Shown: positions 9,289 through 17,718 of the stretch, piece after piece
How the letters are laid out: each line of letters starts with the position of its first letter
Position numbering within the stretch: position 1 is the first letter of the stretch
Source: Nitrospira sp.
Lineage (GTDB): Bacteria > Nitrospirota > Nitrospiria > Nitrospirales > Nitrospiraceae
Assembly: GCA_029194665.1 (NCBI GenBank)
Contig: JARFXO010000002.1
Span: 62,001 to 126,000 of the forward strand
DNA length: 64,000 nt
Direction: 5' to 3'
Notes under the pieces: generated by a model
The model's input: the letters and a program-made list of their open reading frames with translations, nothing else
Told to the model about the DNA's origin: nothing
The model's database searches: none
Translations under genes and position numbers: made by a program

Positions 9289-9634
9289 TGCAACCTACTC
9301 CCAAAATGGAATGCGACGAGCGACAAAAAATTGAAGCGTGACGGATCGATTATGACGAGCAACGGACGCCTGACCCTCTGGGGTGGATCTCAGGCCCCAA
9401 GAATTTGCTAAGCACGCGGCCTAACCTGGGCTGTCAGAAACACCGAACTCCCAGCTCTCAGCGGTCTGGTTTCTGAGACGGCTCAAAGACGCCCGCTGCT
9501 CGATCCTCTACATCAAGATGTGATGGAGGCCTCACCGAGGCCGTCGTGGAGTTAGTCACCCGGTATCGGTGCAAGGTAACTGCAGAGGATTCTCGCCCTC
9601 GCGGTAAAGCTATGAGAGCGACCACGTCCCGATT
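9289..9634. other. Intergenic region without a recognisable gene
   Basis: About 345 bases between the GNAT gene and the next glycosyltransferase. Frames are short and interrupted. A perfect GGCCTC-N3-GAGGCC hairpin sits near 9527-9541 but has no T-run, so it is not a convincing terminator. Confidence 0.4.
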
Positions 9635-10600
9635 TTACTGGTACTTCGCCACCGCTACCTGGTCAACGATGCGCTGGTACAAATCATCTTTTCCCCCAAG
9701 AGCCAACGCATAGGTCTGTCCCGCAGCCGCAGCGGCTGCCCGCACGTCTTGCTCCTCCCATGCTTTCCGGATGACTGCCGCGAGCGATATCGGATCCTCG
9801 GGAGGGACGGTTAAGACTGCCTTCCCGAAAACATCTCCCATCCCTGGTCCTTCTGTGCCAATCACGCACTTCCTCAACAGCATCGCGTTGAGCGCCGTAC
9901 TGATTCCGCTTGCCACGATGCTTGTGGACACGATCGGAAGAACAACGAGCCGCGCACCCTGTAGAATCCGGATCTGTGCTTGTTCCCCACCCTCATCCGG
10001 AAGCACCCTCACATTAGTCGGTAGTTGTTCGAGGCTTCGCGTAAAGCGAGCCCCGTGAGCCTTCAATTTTTCCCTGTCCGGATCTGAGATCGCCCCCGGA
10101 TACGGCAGGGTTTCCATCGCCTGGAAAAATGTGTCGAAGTCCCGACAGGACCTACCGAAACAGAGCACATACTCCCCTTCCACCACCGGGAACTGTTCCT
10201 GCCCATGCCGAAGATTCGGTTTGAAGGGAACGAACGAGCTGCGGGCCTCATCAATTCCGTATACCTCGGCGTACCCGCGAAGATCTCGGAAATAGTGAAC
10301 AAAATGGTCTACTTTCCTTAGGAGTAGGCGCTTGACCAGAACCGCCGGCCGGGAAACCAACCGGTTGGGGCGCCGTAAAACGATATCAATAACGACTAAC
10401 CGCTGTGTCTCGAAAATCCGACGCCACTTCCAAGCCGCCAACTGGAACGTCAGCCCCGGGTCACAATTAACAACCCAAACAGTGTCTTTTCCACTGGCTC
10501 TTATAAACTGGTCCGCTGTTTCCACGCGGATAGATTCTCCGGTTTTCCCGTTTGCAGCAGTCCAGCGTTTGGGTAAGGATATGTTGCTGACCAAAAGCAT
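9635..10600 (-). CDS. Probable GT-B-fold glycosyltransferase
   Basis: About 321 residues. The start is placed at ATG 10600 because AAGGGGG precedes it at ideal spacing; the longer frame from 10645 lacks this. An N-terminal domain (VWVVNCDPGLTFQLAAWKWRR) and a central YVLCFGRSCRDFDTFFQA, which opens the second domain of GT-B enzymes, are followed by ILQGARLVVLPI and ALNAMLLRKCVIGTEGPG in the place of the donor-binding loop. The usual Glu-x7-Glu pair is not obvious, so the assignment to a GT family is tentative. It follows asparagine-synthase gene 1 closely and probably acts on the same repeat unit. Confidence 0.65.
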   Translation of the reverse strand: MLLVSNISLPKRWTAANGKTGESIRVETADQFIRASGKDTVWVVNCDPGLTFQLAAWKWRRIFETQRLVVIDIVLRRPNRLVSRPAVLVKRLLLRKVDHFVHYFRDLRGYAEVYGIDEARSSFVPFKPNLRHGQEQFPVVEGEYVLCFGRSCRDFDTFFQAMETLPYPGAISDPDREKLKAHGARFTRSLEQLPTNVRVLPDEGGEQAQIRILQGARLVVLPIVSTSIVASGISTALNAMLLRKCVIGTEGPGMGDVFGKAVLTVPPEDPISLAAVIRKAWEEQDVRAAAAAAGQTYALALGGKDDLYQRIVDQVAVAKYQ

Positions 10601-10667
10601 GACGCCCCCTTTTCGACCTAAGAACTCTACTGCGGAACCAGCCAACCGCGCACGACGTACTGCCTAT

Positions 10668-12530
10668 TCAGATTGGTTTGCCATACTCGTCAAACCAGAG
10701 GCTGAGCATGAACAAATTCCAAATCCGTGTTTCATGATCACGCACACCTTCGAAATGCTCCTGCAATATTGCCCGAATAGATTGCTTCCGCAGCAACGGC
10801 ATGCTGGCCAGCTGACCGTCCATCAACCGATCATAAATAAAACTCCTGAGCTCACCCCTGAACCATTTTCCGATCGGAACCGAGAATCCCATCTTAGGCC
10901 GATCGAGAAATCCCTTCGGAAACCAGTCCGCCATAGCCTCCTTGAGTATCCGCTTAGACCGGCCGCCGCTGATCTTCCAATCAGGCGGCAGACTGCATGA
11001 AAACTCAACCAGCTCTTGATCCAAAAAGGGGGACCTGCACTCGAGTCCATGGGCCATCGAGGCACGATCAACCTTCACGAGAAGGTCTTCGGGAAGGTAC
11101 GAAAGGAAGTCGGCGCAAAATAACCGGTCATAGTCATGTTCGAGGGAGCCGTCATACAACCGGCAAAGATACTCCTCCGCCGCGATCTCAAGTTGCTGTC
11201 TGAAGTTTTCATGATAGAGATCTTCGCGATCGTGTGTGCCGATAAAACTCCGCAGCGCCTGAAATCGCTGTGGTGCTGGAAGGGCCAGCAATTCAAGGCC
11301 TCGCTGAATCCGGCGCGGAAGAAGTTGCCTTCCGAGATGCCGAAGAACGACGGACAGAGGACGACCGACTAGATTGGACGCACGATTCAAATGATGGATC
11401 ACACGATACCAAGCATAGCCGCCGAACAGCTCATCCCCCCCGTCACCGTTCAATGCCACAGTGACATGCCCCCGCGTGATACGCGAGAGATACCACGTTG
11501 GAATTGCGGAAGAATCTCCGTAAGGCTCTCCGTAATGGCGAACGATGTCTGGTAGAACCTCCAATCTATTCGGTTCAACCATGAATTCATGGTGATCCGT
11601 CTGATACAACCTGGCCACTTCCTTCGCATAGCTCAGTTCATTAAAATCTTTATCCGGAAATCCGATCGCAAAGGTCTTCACAGGACGATTGGACAGTCGG
11701 CTCATCAACGCGACAACCGTGCTGGAGTCAACCCCCCCGCTGAGAAACGCTCCTAACGGAACGTCGCTGAGAAGCCGCATTCGAACTGCCTCAGATAGAA
11801 TCCGGATTAATTCCCGTTTGGCCCCCTCGTAATCCAATGAGGTTTTTGGACGGTAGTCCGGAGCCCAGTATCGAACGATCTCCATGCCGTTCGCGTGGTA
11901 CACAAGCCGATGAGCTGGAGGAAGCTTTCTAATGGCCTTATAAATGGAATACGGACTCGGTATATAGCTATAGGTCAGATAGTGGTCGATCGCGCCGTAA
12001 TCAATCTCTTTAGGAATTTCCGGAATGTCGTATAGCGCCTGGATCTCTGACGCAAAATACAGCGTTTCATTCGCAATGGCATAATAGAGCGGTTTCTTCC
12101 CGACACGATCCCGAGCAAGATAGAGTTCGTCTTTGTGACCGTCCCAAATCGCGAATGCAAACATCCCTCTTAACCGGTGAACACAATCGTGCCCCATTTC
12201 TTCATAGAGGTGGACAATGACCTCAGTGTCCGATTGTGTGGAAAAGGTATGGCCCTTGTGTTCAAGTTCCTTCCTCAATTCGAGGTAGTTGTAAATCTCC
12301 CCATTGAAGACCACTGCAATTCTGCCATCCTCGTTGAAAATCGGTTGATGCCCGGATCCAAGGTCAATAATACTCAGTCTCGTATGCCCCAAGATTGCCT
12401 TCTCGCCTTGATCCCGAAAATATCCCTCATCATCGGGACCACGGTGCCGCAGTGCTCGGTTGATCTTCTCAGTCACGGATTCCGGAGCCCCTGCCTCTTT
12501 GAACGTGGCCACGCCACTAATTCCACACAT
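10668..12530 (-). CDS. Asparagine-synthase-type glutamine amidotransferase (paralogue 1)
   Basis: The 620-residue protein has the full two-domain layout. The N-terminal class II glutaminase begins at Cys2 (MCGISGVATF), with HRGPDDEG, RLSIIDL and FNGEIYNY. The C-terminal ATP-pyrophosphatase domain has the PP-loop SGGVDSS at residues 264-270 and GDGGDELFGGY. Paralogues in exopolysaccharide loci, including XrtA-associated ones, probably amidate sugar carboxylates or other cluster products rather than make free asparagine. The start overlaps the upstream glycosyltransferase gene by 14 bases, with AAGGAAG before it, which indicates coupling. Confidence 0.9.
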   Translation of the reverse strand: MCGISGVATFKEAGAPESVTEKINRALRHRGPDDEGYFRDQGEKAILGHTRLSIIDLGSGHQPIFNEDGRIAVVFNGEIYNYLELRKELEHKGHTFSTQSDTEVIVHLYEEMGHDCVHRLRGMFAFAIWDGHKDELYLARDRVGKKPLYYAIANETLYFASEIQALYDIPEIPKEIDYGAIDHYLTYSYIPSPYSIYKAIRKLPPAHRLVYHANGMEIVRYWAPDYRPKTSLDYEGAKRELIRILSEAVRMRLLSDVPLGAFLSGGVDSSTVVALMSRLSNRPVKTFAIGFPDKDFNELSYAKEVARLYQTDHHEFMVEPNRLEVLPDIVRHYGEPYGDSSAIPTWYLSRITRGHVTVALNGDGGDELFGGYAWYRVIHHLNRASNLVGRPLSVVLRHLGRQLLPRRIQRGLELLALPAPQRFQALRSFIGTHDREDLYHENFRQQLEIAAEEYLCRLYDGSLEHDYDRLFCADFLSYLPEDLLVKVDRASMAHGLECRSPFLDQELVEFSCSLPPDWKISGGRSKRILKEAMADWFPKGFLDRPKMGFSVPIGKWFRGELRSFIYDRLMDGQLASMPLLRKQSIRAILQEHFEGVRDHETRIWNLFMLSLWFDEYGKPI

Positions 12531-13647
12531 GCGGCTTCCTTATCGTGGACTGATAGAGGCCCTCGTACGCCCGAATCATCGTGGCCAGACTGAATGATGC
12601 CTCGACGGTTCGTCTCCCCGCTTCTCCCAAATGCTCTTGCAGTTCCGAGGACTTGAGCAATCGCCGCAAGCCCCTTCCAAATGCGGCTGCGTCTCCAGAC
12701 GGAACTAAGAATCCGTTATGGCCGTCTCGAACCAAGGCCCTAATGCTGCCAATGTCGGACGCGACCACCGGCCTTTTGGCCGCCATCGCCTCAATCAGTG
12801 CGATTGGAAGTCCTTCCCGAACAGAAGAGAGAACGAAGACATCCATCGCCGCGAGCAACTTCGGAATGTCTCGCCGTGTGCCCAAAAACAACGTTTGGGA
12901 AAATACTCCAATATGTTTCGCATAAGCTCGCAACTCATCGGCGAGGCGACCATCTCCCACAATCACCAGTCTGACGTTTGGGCATTCGCCTTTAACTTGC
13001 AGAACCGCATCGAGCAAAGTTCTCTGGTCTTTTTCCGGTTCTAGCCGCCCGACCGTTCCGATTACTGCCTCCTCCGGACTCAGGCCTAGCTCTTCTCGAA
13101 CCGCTTTCCGGTCACAGTCAAACTTCGTGGTGTCGACGCCATTCGGAACGATCACCACATTTCTTTCTGGTATCCCAAGCGTCCGGACAAAATAGTCCGC
13201 GACCTCTGGACCGACCACGGTTATTCGATCACACAGTCGTGAAAGGGGCAGAATCATGGTCCGACTCAACTTACTGCTCATATACGAAAAGAATTCGTGT
13301 TCCGTATGAATGATTCTAGCGCCGGCCAATCTGGCCGGAACCGCCGTGTAAAACAGTTGCGTAAAGTGATGGGTGTGAACCACGTCGACACGCCCTCGCT
13401 TGATTACTCGATACAGTTTCCGCAGAATGTTAAGTTCGACCCCCCTCCGGTGCAGAACATGATAATCAATGTTGTTCTTTTCCAAATCCTTGGCCAATTC
13501 GCCACCTAAATCCAGGGCACATACGCTTGGCTTGAACTGTTTGAGATCTAAATGTGATGAAATCTCAAGGGCGAGCTTCTCGGATCCACCCACTTGGAGT
13601 GAATAGATCACCTGCATGATGGACATTCTACGGGATGCATCAGCCAT
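12517..13647 (-). CDS. GT4 glycosyltransferase, PEP-CTERM/XrtA-associated type
   Basis: The start is placed at ATG 13647, which overlaps the upstream stop in an ATGGCTGA arrangement; the longer frame would overlap that gene by 150 bases. This gives about 376 residues. The N-terminal GT-B domain has IMQVIYSLQVGGSEK and VVHTHHFTQLF. The C-terminal domain has GTVGRLEPEKDQ and the donor-binding VREGLPIALIEAMA with the Glu-x7-Glu pair. The opening VGGSEKLALE is characteristic of the sugar transferase subfamily found in exosortase A loci. Cytoplasmic, adding one sugar to a lipid-linked repeat unit. Confidence 0.88.
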   Translation of the reverse strand: MADASRRMSIMQVIYSLQVGGSEKLALEISSHLDLKQFKPSVCALDLGGELAKDLEKNNIDYHVLHRRGVELNILRKLYRVIKRGRVDVVHTHHFTQLFYTAVPARLAGARIIHTEHEFFSYMSSKLSRTMILPLSRLCDRITVVGPEVADYFVRTLGIPERNVVIVPNGVDTTKFDCDRKAVREELGLSPEEAVIGTVGRLEPEKDQRTLLDAVLQVKGECPNVRLVIVGDGRLADELRAYAKHIGVFSQTLFLGTRRDIPKLLAAMDVFVLSSVREGLPIALIEAMAAKRPVVASDIGSIRALVRDGHNGFLVPSGDAAAFGRGLRRLLKSSELQEHLGEAGRRTVEASFSLATMIRAYEGLYQSTIRKPHVWN

Positions 13648-14791
13648 GAGCCCAAACCCTGGTTTCCCCCAATCGAGATGCGAGTAGATCATGATAAAGG
13701 CCGATGATTTGTTGCGCCCGATGCTCTGCCTCGAAACGGGGATGAAGGCTGCTTTTTCCTTTTGAACCGATATTGATCCTACGAGTGTCATCCTGAAACA
13801 GTTCGATCATAGCATCCGAGAGAGCCTCCGAATCATTGGGACGAACTAAGACACCGTTCTCATCCCCAATAACCTCTGGTATTCCTCCAACCGAAGTGGC
13901 CAGCACAGGAATTCCGAATGACATCGCCTCCAGCACCGTGTTCGGCAGGCCCTCGCTGAGTGACGGTACCACCAGCACATCGATGATTTGGTAGTAATCG
14001 TCGATATTTTCCTGATACCCGGAAAAGATCACATGTTCAGTTAGCCTGTTCTCCCTGCAATAGTCTTTTAACATCTCCTGATCCTGACCCTCCCCAATAA
14101 TCAGGGCGATCAGCTTCGGACAACCCCGTACTGCCTTCTTCATCGCCTTCAGGAAAACCAACTGCCCTTTTTCTGGGCCGAGTCGACCAACCACCCCGAC
14201 CACCCTCTGGTCTGCTGAGATACCATGTCGTTTCTTCACCTCAGTAGCTTCTGTTGTCGGCTTGACATCAGTTAGTTCTATCGCGTTGTAAATCACCCGA
14301 ATCTTGTCCTCTCGGATGCCGCTTCCGATCAGCGACAACCTCAAGGAATCGGATACAGTAACAATCTGATCTGCGCGCCTGAGCACAGCCCTGTCGATTC
14401 GATTGTATAGTCGGACTTTCCGGTTGTCGTCCGTGTAGCCGTGCGCAAAAGCGATCCAAGGCTGTCGGCACATCGATCGCAAGAAAAACCCCATTACGTT
14501 AGATTTGTACCCGTGCGTCTGGATTAGGTTGATGCCCTGCTCTAGGACGATGCGCCGAGCCTGCATAATCAGGCTCGGGTCAATCATGACCCGCTGGTTC
14601 AGCAACACCAGGTTCAGACCATTCCTGCGAGCTTCCTGGATAAACTGCCCTGTCGGCCTATTCATCAGTTTGAAGTTGCACAGGGTATAGTCGAAAACCT
14701 CGCGAGGGGCACATTTCAAGAACTGGAATAACCCCTTTCCTGGCCCACCTATGGGATCTGTTGCAATCGATATGAGCACCTTCGGCTTCAT
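13640..14791 (-). CDS. GT4 glycosyltransferase
   Basis: The start is set at ATG 14791, preceded by GGGGAG at good spacing; the longer frame to 14920 would overlap the upstream gene. About 383 residues. It begins KPKVLISIATDPIGGPGKGL, the Gly-rich acceptor-side loop of GT-B enzymes. INLIQTHGYKSNV and VSDSLRLSLIGSGI follow. The donor domain shows GVVGRLGPEKGQLVFLKA and SLSEGLPNTVLEAMSFG with the Glu-x7-Glu pair. It is one of three consecutive GT4 genes, so it probably adds one of successive sugars of the same oligosaccharide. Confidence 0.88.
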   Translation of the reverse strand: MKPKVLISIATDPIGGPGKGLFQFLKCAPREVFDYTLCNFKLMNRPTGQFIQEARRNGLNLVLLNQRVMIDPSLIMQARRIVLEQGINLIQTHGYKSNVMGFFLRSMCRQPWIAFAHGYTDDNRKVRLYNRIDRAVLRRADQIVTVSDSLRLSLIGSGIREDKIRVIYNAIELTDVKPTTEATEVKKRHGISADQRVVGVVGRLGPEKGQLVFLKAMKKAVRGCPKLIALIIGEGQDQEMLKDYCRENRLTEHVIFSGYQENIDDYYQIIDVLVVPSLSEGLPNTVLEAMSFGIPVLATSVGGIPEVIGDENGVLVRPNDSEALSDAMIELFQDDTRRINIGSKGKSSLHPRFEAEHRAQQIIGLYHDLLASRLGETRVWAHG

Positions 14792-14843
14792 TTGCACATC
14801 TCCCCTGCATTCAGACTGCATGGAATCCGATGGCGCGACCTTC

Positions 14844-16190
14844 CTAGTCCACATAATCGATTCGTTTCCCGGCAGTTTGATAGAGCCTACTCGTTGCTTC
14901 GCAGATCGACTCCCAATCATATTTCTCTACCGTCCGTCTTCTGGCGTTTGCACCGATATGCTCTCGAAGAAAAAGATCTCTCAATATGGATACCACCCTG
15001 TCTGCGAAGACGGCTGGACGATCCGCCACCATAAAATGCTCCTCATCGTTTCCCTCAATCCCTTCAACACCTATGGAGGTTGAAACGATAGCCTTCCCTA
15101 CCGCCATTGCTTCCAACACCTTGAGCTTTGTCCCTCCTCCGCTCAATATCGGCGCGACAAATACGGCCGCTCGCTGGATGTAAGGGAGCGGATCATCAAC
15201 ATACCCCGTCAGGATGATAGACGGATCACCCGTCGCATATCTTTTCAGCCAGTCCGGAACTCCGCCGCCAACGACATACAACCTGGCCTCGGCCCGTTCC
15301 CGTTTGATCGAGGGGTAAATATCCTCGAGAAAGAATTTAACCGCATCGCAATTTGGAGAATGATGAAACCCGCCCACCCAAGCCAGTGCATTCGGCTCGA
15401 CCCTGTCCGGATCTGGAACAAATGCTCGAACATCGACACCGTTCTCCACCACAGCGAAACGCCCTTTTGGACAAAGACGTTCTAAATGTTCCCGATCCAG
15501 TTCTGACACGACAATCCCCAATTCCAGCTTCGAGAAAATTCTGCTCTCCAATCGTTTGAGTTTCATTGCCTCAAGATAGAGAAACAATTTTAGGGCCGGA
15601 TTCCGCGTCTGAGCGGCAAGCCTCTTGGTCTTTAGGTAGCTCACGTCATGATCGGTAAGCGTTCGGAAAGCACCCTTGAGGTCCCTCACAGAGTACGTCA
15701 AGGGAAGGATGTCACAATGAACAACATCGAATGACATTGCACTGACCCATACCTGCACCTGCCTCGCGTATGCTCGGGAGTAATGCCTCCAAACAGTATA
15801 GGGATCCGAGGAGAACAGACTCCTCACTAAACGCGCGACCATCGCGAAGCTCAATGCCTTGGGAGGGGCGGGCAGCATTTCGACACGCTCGCAGAAGCCT
15901 TTCAGGTGCTCCACGCTCTCGAATCCGGCCTCGTCCGGCGACTCATAGAGCGACAGCAGATGCACCTCATGCCTCAGCGCAAGCCCTTTGAGAATGTTGT
16001 AGGTCCTTCGCGTCTGACCATCTTTGATCGGGTATGGACCGCGGTTGGTCAGAAAGAGGATTTTCAGCCGATTTGATAGGCCGGCATGCGAAGGCTCGTT
16101 AAGTCTCTTGTTGTTCTCGATCGGCATGAGTGGCACGGGCTGGTCGGTATTTACTTCTCGGACAGGAACAATAACCTGGTTCGGCCGCAT
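14844..16190 (-). CDS. GT4 glycosyltransferase, PEP-CTERM/XrtA-associated type
   Basis: About 448 residues. After a variable 40-residue N-terminus comes KILFLTNRGPYPIKDGQTRR, a hallmark of the second sugar-transferase subfamily of exosortase A loci. FDVVHCDILPL, RTLTDHDVSYLKTKRLA and a donor domain with LAWVGGFHHSPNCDAV and SGGGTKLKVLEAMAVGKAIV follow. The start is an ATG at 16190, next to a TTG, without a strong Shine-Dalgarno, so the N-terminal 20 residues are uncertain. It follows the polymerase gene by about 55 bases. Confidence 0.88.
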   Translation of the reverse strand: MRPNQVIVPVREVNTDQPVPLMPIENNKRLNEPSHAGLSNRLKILFLTNRGPYPIKDGQTRRTYNILKGLALRHEVHLLSLYESPDEAGFESVEHLKGFCERVEMLPAPPKALSFAMVARLVRSLFSSDPYTVWRHYSRAYARQVQVWVSAMSFDVVHCDILPLTYSVRDLKGAFRTLTDHDVSYLKTKRLAAQTRNPALKLFLYLEAMKLKRLESRIFSKLELGIVVSELDREHLERLCPKGRFAVVENGVDVRAFVPDPDRVEPNALAWVGGFHHSPNCDAVKFFLEDIYPSIKRERAEARLYVVGGGVPDWLKRYATGDPSIILTGYVDDPLPYIQRAAVFVAPILSGGGTKLKVLEAMAVGKAIVSTSIGVEGIEGNDEEHFMVADRPAVFADRVVSILRDLFLREHIGANARRRTVEKYDWESICEATSRLYQTAGKRIDYVD

Positions 16191-16245
16191 CAATTCGGAA
16201 AGAGCTTCATCATCTTCCAGGTCTACTGAGTTATCATCCTCGTGT

Positions 16246-17550
16246 TCAGGCCCTTGGGGCTTTCCCGAGGCAGGCCTGTCCGTATTCTGTTACGACATAA
16301 TTAGGTTTCAAGCCCGGATGAATTTGGGGGTCTTCAGCGTCAACCGGAGCGGCCGCTAGTCGTCTCAGGACGGCCGAGAGTGCAAAAAGCAATGTAAAAA
16401 ACAACGAATAACCCTGTGATAAAAAGAATGCCGTGACCAGATGACCTATGAACGACAACTGCACCACCCCTGCCAGAACCGCCAATTCGTCCCAATCGGT
16501 GCCTCTCGAGTCGACTGATTTGAGCCTCCGACATCGTGAAATATTGCGCGCACAAACGCCGATCAGCGATATAAAGACTATGAAGCCAATTAGGCCGGTT
16601 TCGACCGCTACTTGAAGAAAGGAATTATGCGCCGCTTGCCATTCCGGAATGACGTTGACGTCCGCCCGTAGGTAGCCGATAGCCATCGGAAAGCATTGGA
16701 CCCCCACACCAGTGAGTGGGTTGGCCAGGAGCAACTCAATCCCCTTCGCCCAAATCTGGAGCCGTCCCGTCTCCGATGTCAGGTTGTAGTCCTGCCCAAT
16801 CTCTGTCAATGTCAGATAACGGCCCACATTAATCTTGTCTAAATTGAGCGCGGCGATAGTCACAATCCCGGCCAGAAATGCAACCTTGTAGGGTGGCTTA
16901 ACTGATACGACCCGAGAAAACAACGCCAGAACGAACACCACACCTAAACCCAACAGTCCGCCTCGCGAGCCCGTCAGCAAAATCACGATAACCGCGGCGC
17001 CGATTCCCACTAAAGCCAGGACTTTCTTGAGTCTGCCTTCATGCCGGACAATAAAAAACAGGCTGAGAGGACCGAGCGTCACCAATAGATAGGCGGCATC
17101 GTTTGGATCAAACATCTCGCCATAGAGCGTGAACCGCCCCTGATAAAAACCGCCAGTGAGCAAACCACTCACGCCATAGAAGACTGTACAGAATGAGATG
17201 ACCGAGAGAATCCTCTTCAACTTCTCCAAACTGTCCACCAATGTAACAAAGGCCACAAAAAACATGACGTTCAGCAAATACACCGTGAAGATAATGCCGA
17301 ATGCCATCCCGCGGTGATACGCAAAGGGAATGCCAACGACCACAATGCCAAAAAAGATAAAATACCTCTTGGCCTCCGGCGTCCCGAGACCTGAATAGAC
17401 CAGGTTCTTCTGTGAAGATTGAAAAGCCACTGCCATAAAGGTCAAGGCAGCTAGGGTCAGCGCCGGCCGCAAGGCCGCCAGACCTGTAAACAAATCCTGG
17501 GGCCGACCGATGAGGAAGAATGTCCATAGGCTGAACAGTGCAAATGTCAT
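16246..17550 (-). CDS. O-antigen-ligase/Wzy-type membrane protein, XrtA-associated type
   Basis: The 434 residues form about ten to twelve hydrophobic segments, with the O-antigen polymerase/ligase core. SRGGLLGLGVVFVLALFSRV is the conserved Arg-Gly-Gly helix, and NPLTGVGVQCFPM with the periplasmic AAHNSFLQVAVETGLIG contains the catalytic-type His-Asn. The N-terminal FLIGRPQDLF block matches the family annotated as a probable O-glycosylation ligase of exosortase A systems. It may polymerise the repeat unit or transfer glycan to protein; the sequence does not decide. About 170 bases separate it from the upstream amidotransferase. Confidence 0.85.
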   Translation of the reverse strand: MTFALFSLWTFFLIGRPQDLFTGLAALRPALTLAALTFMAVAFQSSQKNLVYSGLGTPEAKRYFIFFGIVVVGIPFAYHRGMAFGIIFTVYLLNVMFFVAFVTLVDSLEKLKRILSVISFCTVFYGVSGLLTGGFYQGRFTLYGEMFDPNDAAYLLVTLGPLSLFFIVRHEGRLKKVLALVGIGAAVIVILLTGSRGGLLGLGVVFVLALFSRVVSVKPPYKVAFLAGIVTIAALNLDKINVGRYLTLTEIGQDYNLTSETGRLQIWAKGIELLLANPLTGVGVQCFPMAIGYLRADVNVIPEWQAAHNSFLQVAVETGLIGFIVFISLIGVCARNISRCRRLKSVDSRGTDWDELAVLAGVVQLSFIGHLVTAFFLSQGYSLFFTLLFALSAVLRRLAAAPVDAEDPQIHPGLKPNYVVTEYGQACLGKAPRA

Positions 17551-17637
17551 CGGGGGCCTTGTCCCTGATCGCCTGAGGATCGATTGATCCGATCGATGAA
17601 TCTCTCGAACTACAGCTCCACATTCTGAAAAGCCGAA

Positions 17638-17660
17638 ACTTCCCCGTCGAATTGGGAAGC
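17638..17660 (-). terminator. Weak candidate intrinsic terminator downstream of amidotransferase 2
   Basis: Reading leftward, CTTCCC and GGGAAG can pair across a 9-base loop (17639-17644 with 17654-17659) and are followed by TTTCGGCTTTT. The stem is short, so this is only a possible partial stop within the cluster. Confidence 0.25.
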
Positions 17661-17718
17661 TTTCTTCAAAATATTAAGCCTCTATATTCCCCCGCCAGAG
17701 GCTTTCCAGAAATTACAT

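Noticed and set aside
10668-12530. Primary asparagine synthetase asnB
   Set aside because: Three paralogues lie inside a glycan cluster, so a housekeeping role for this one is less likely.
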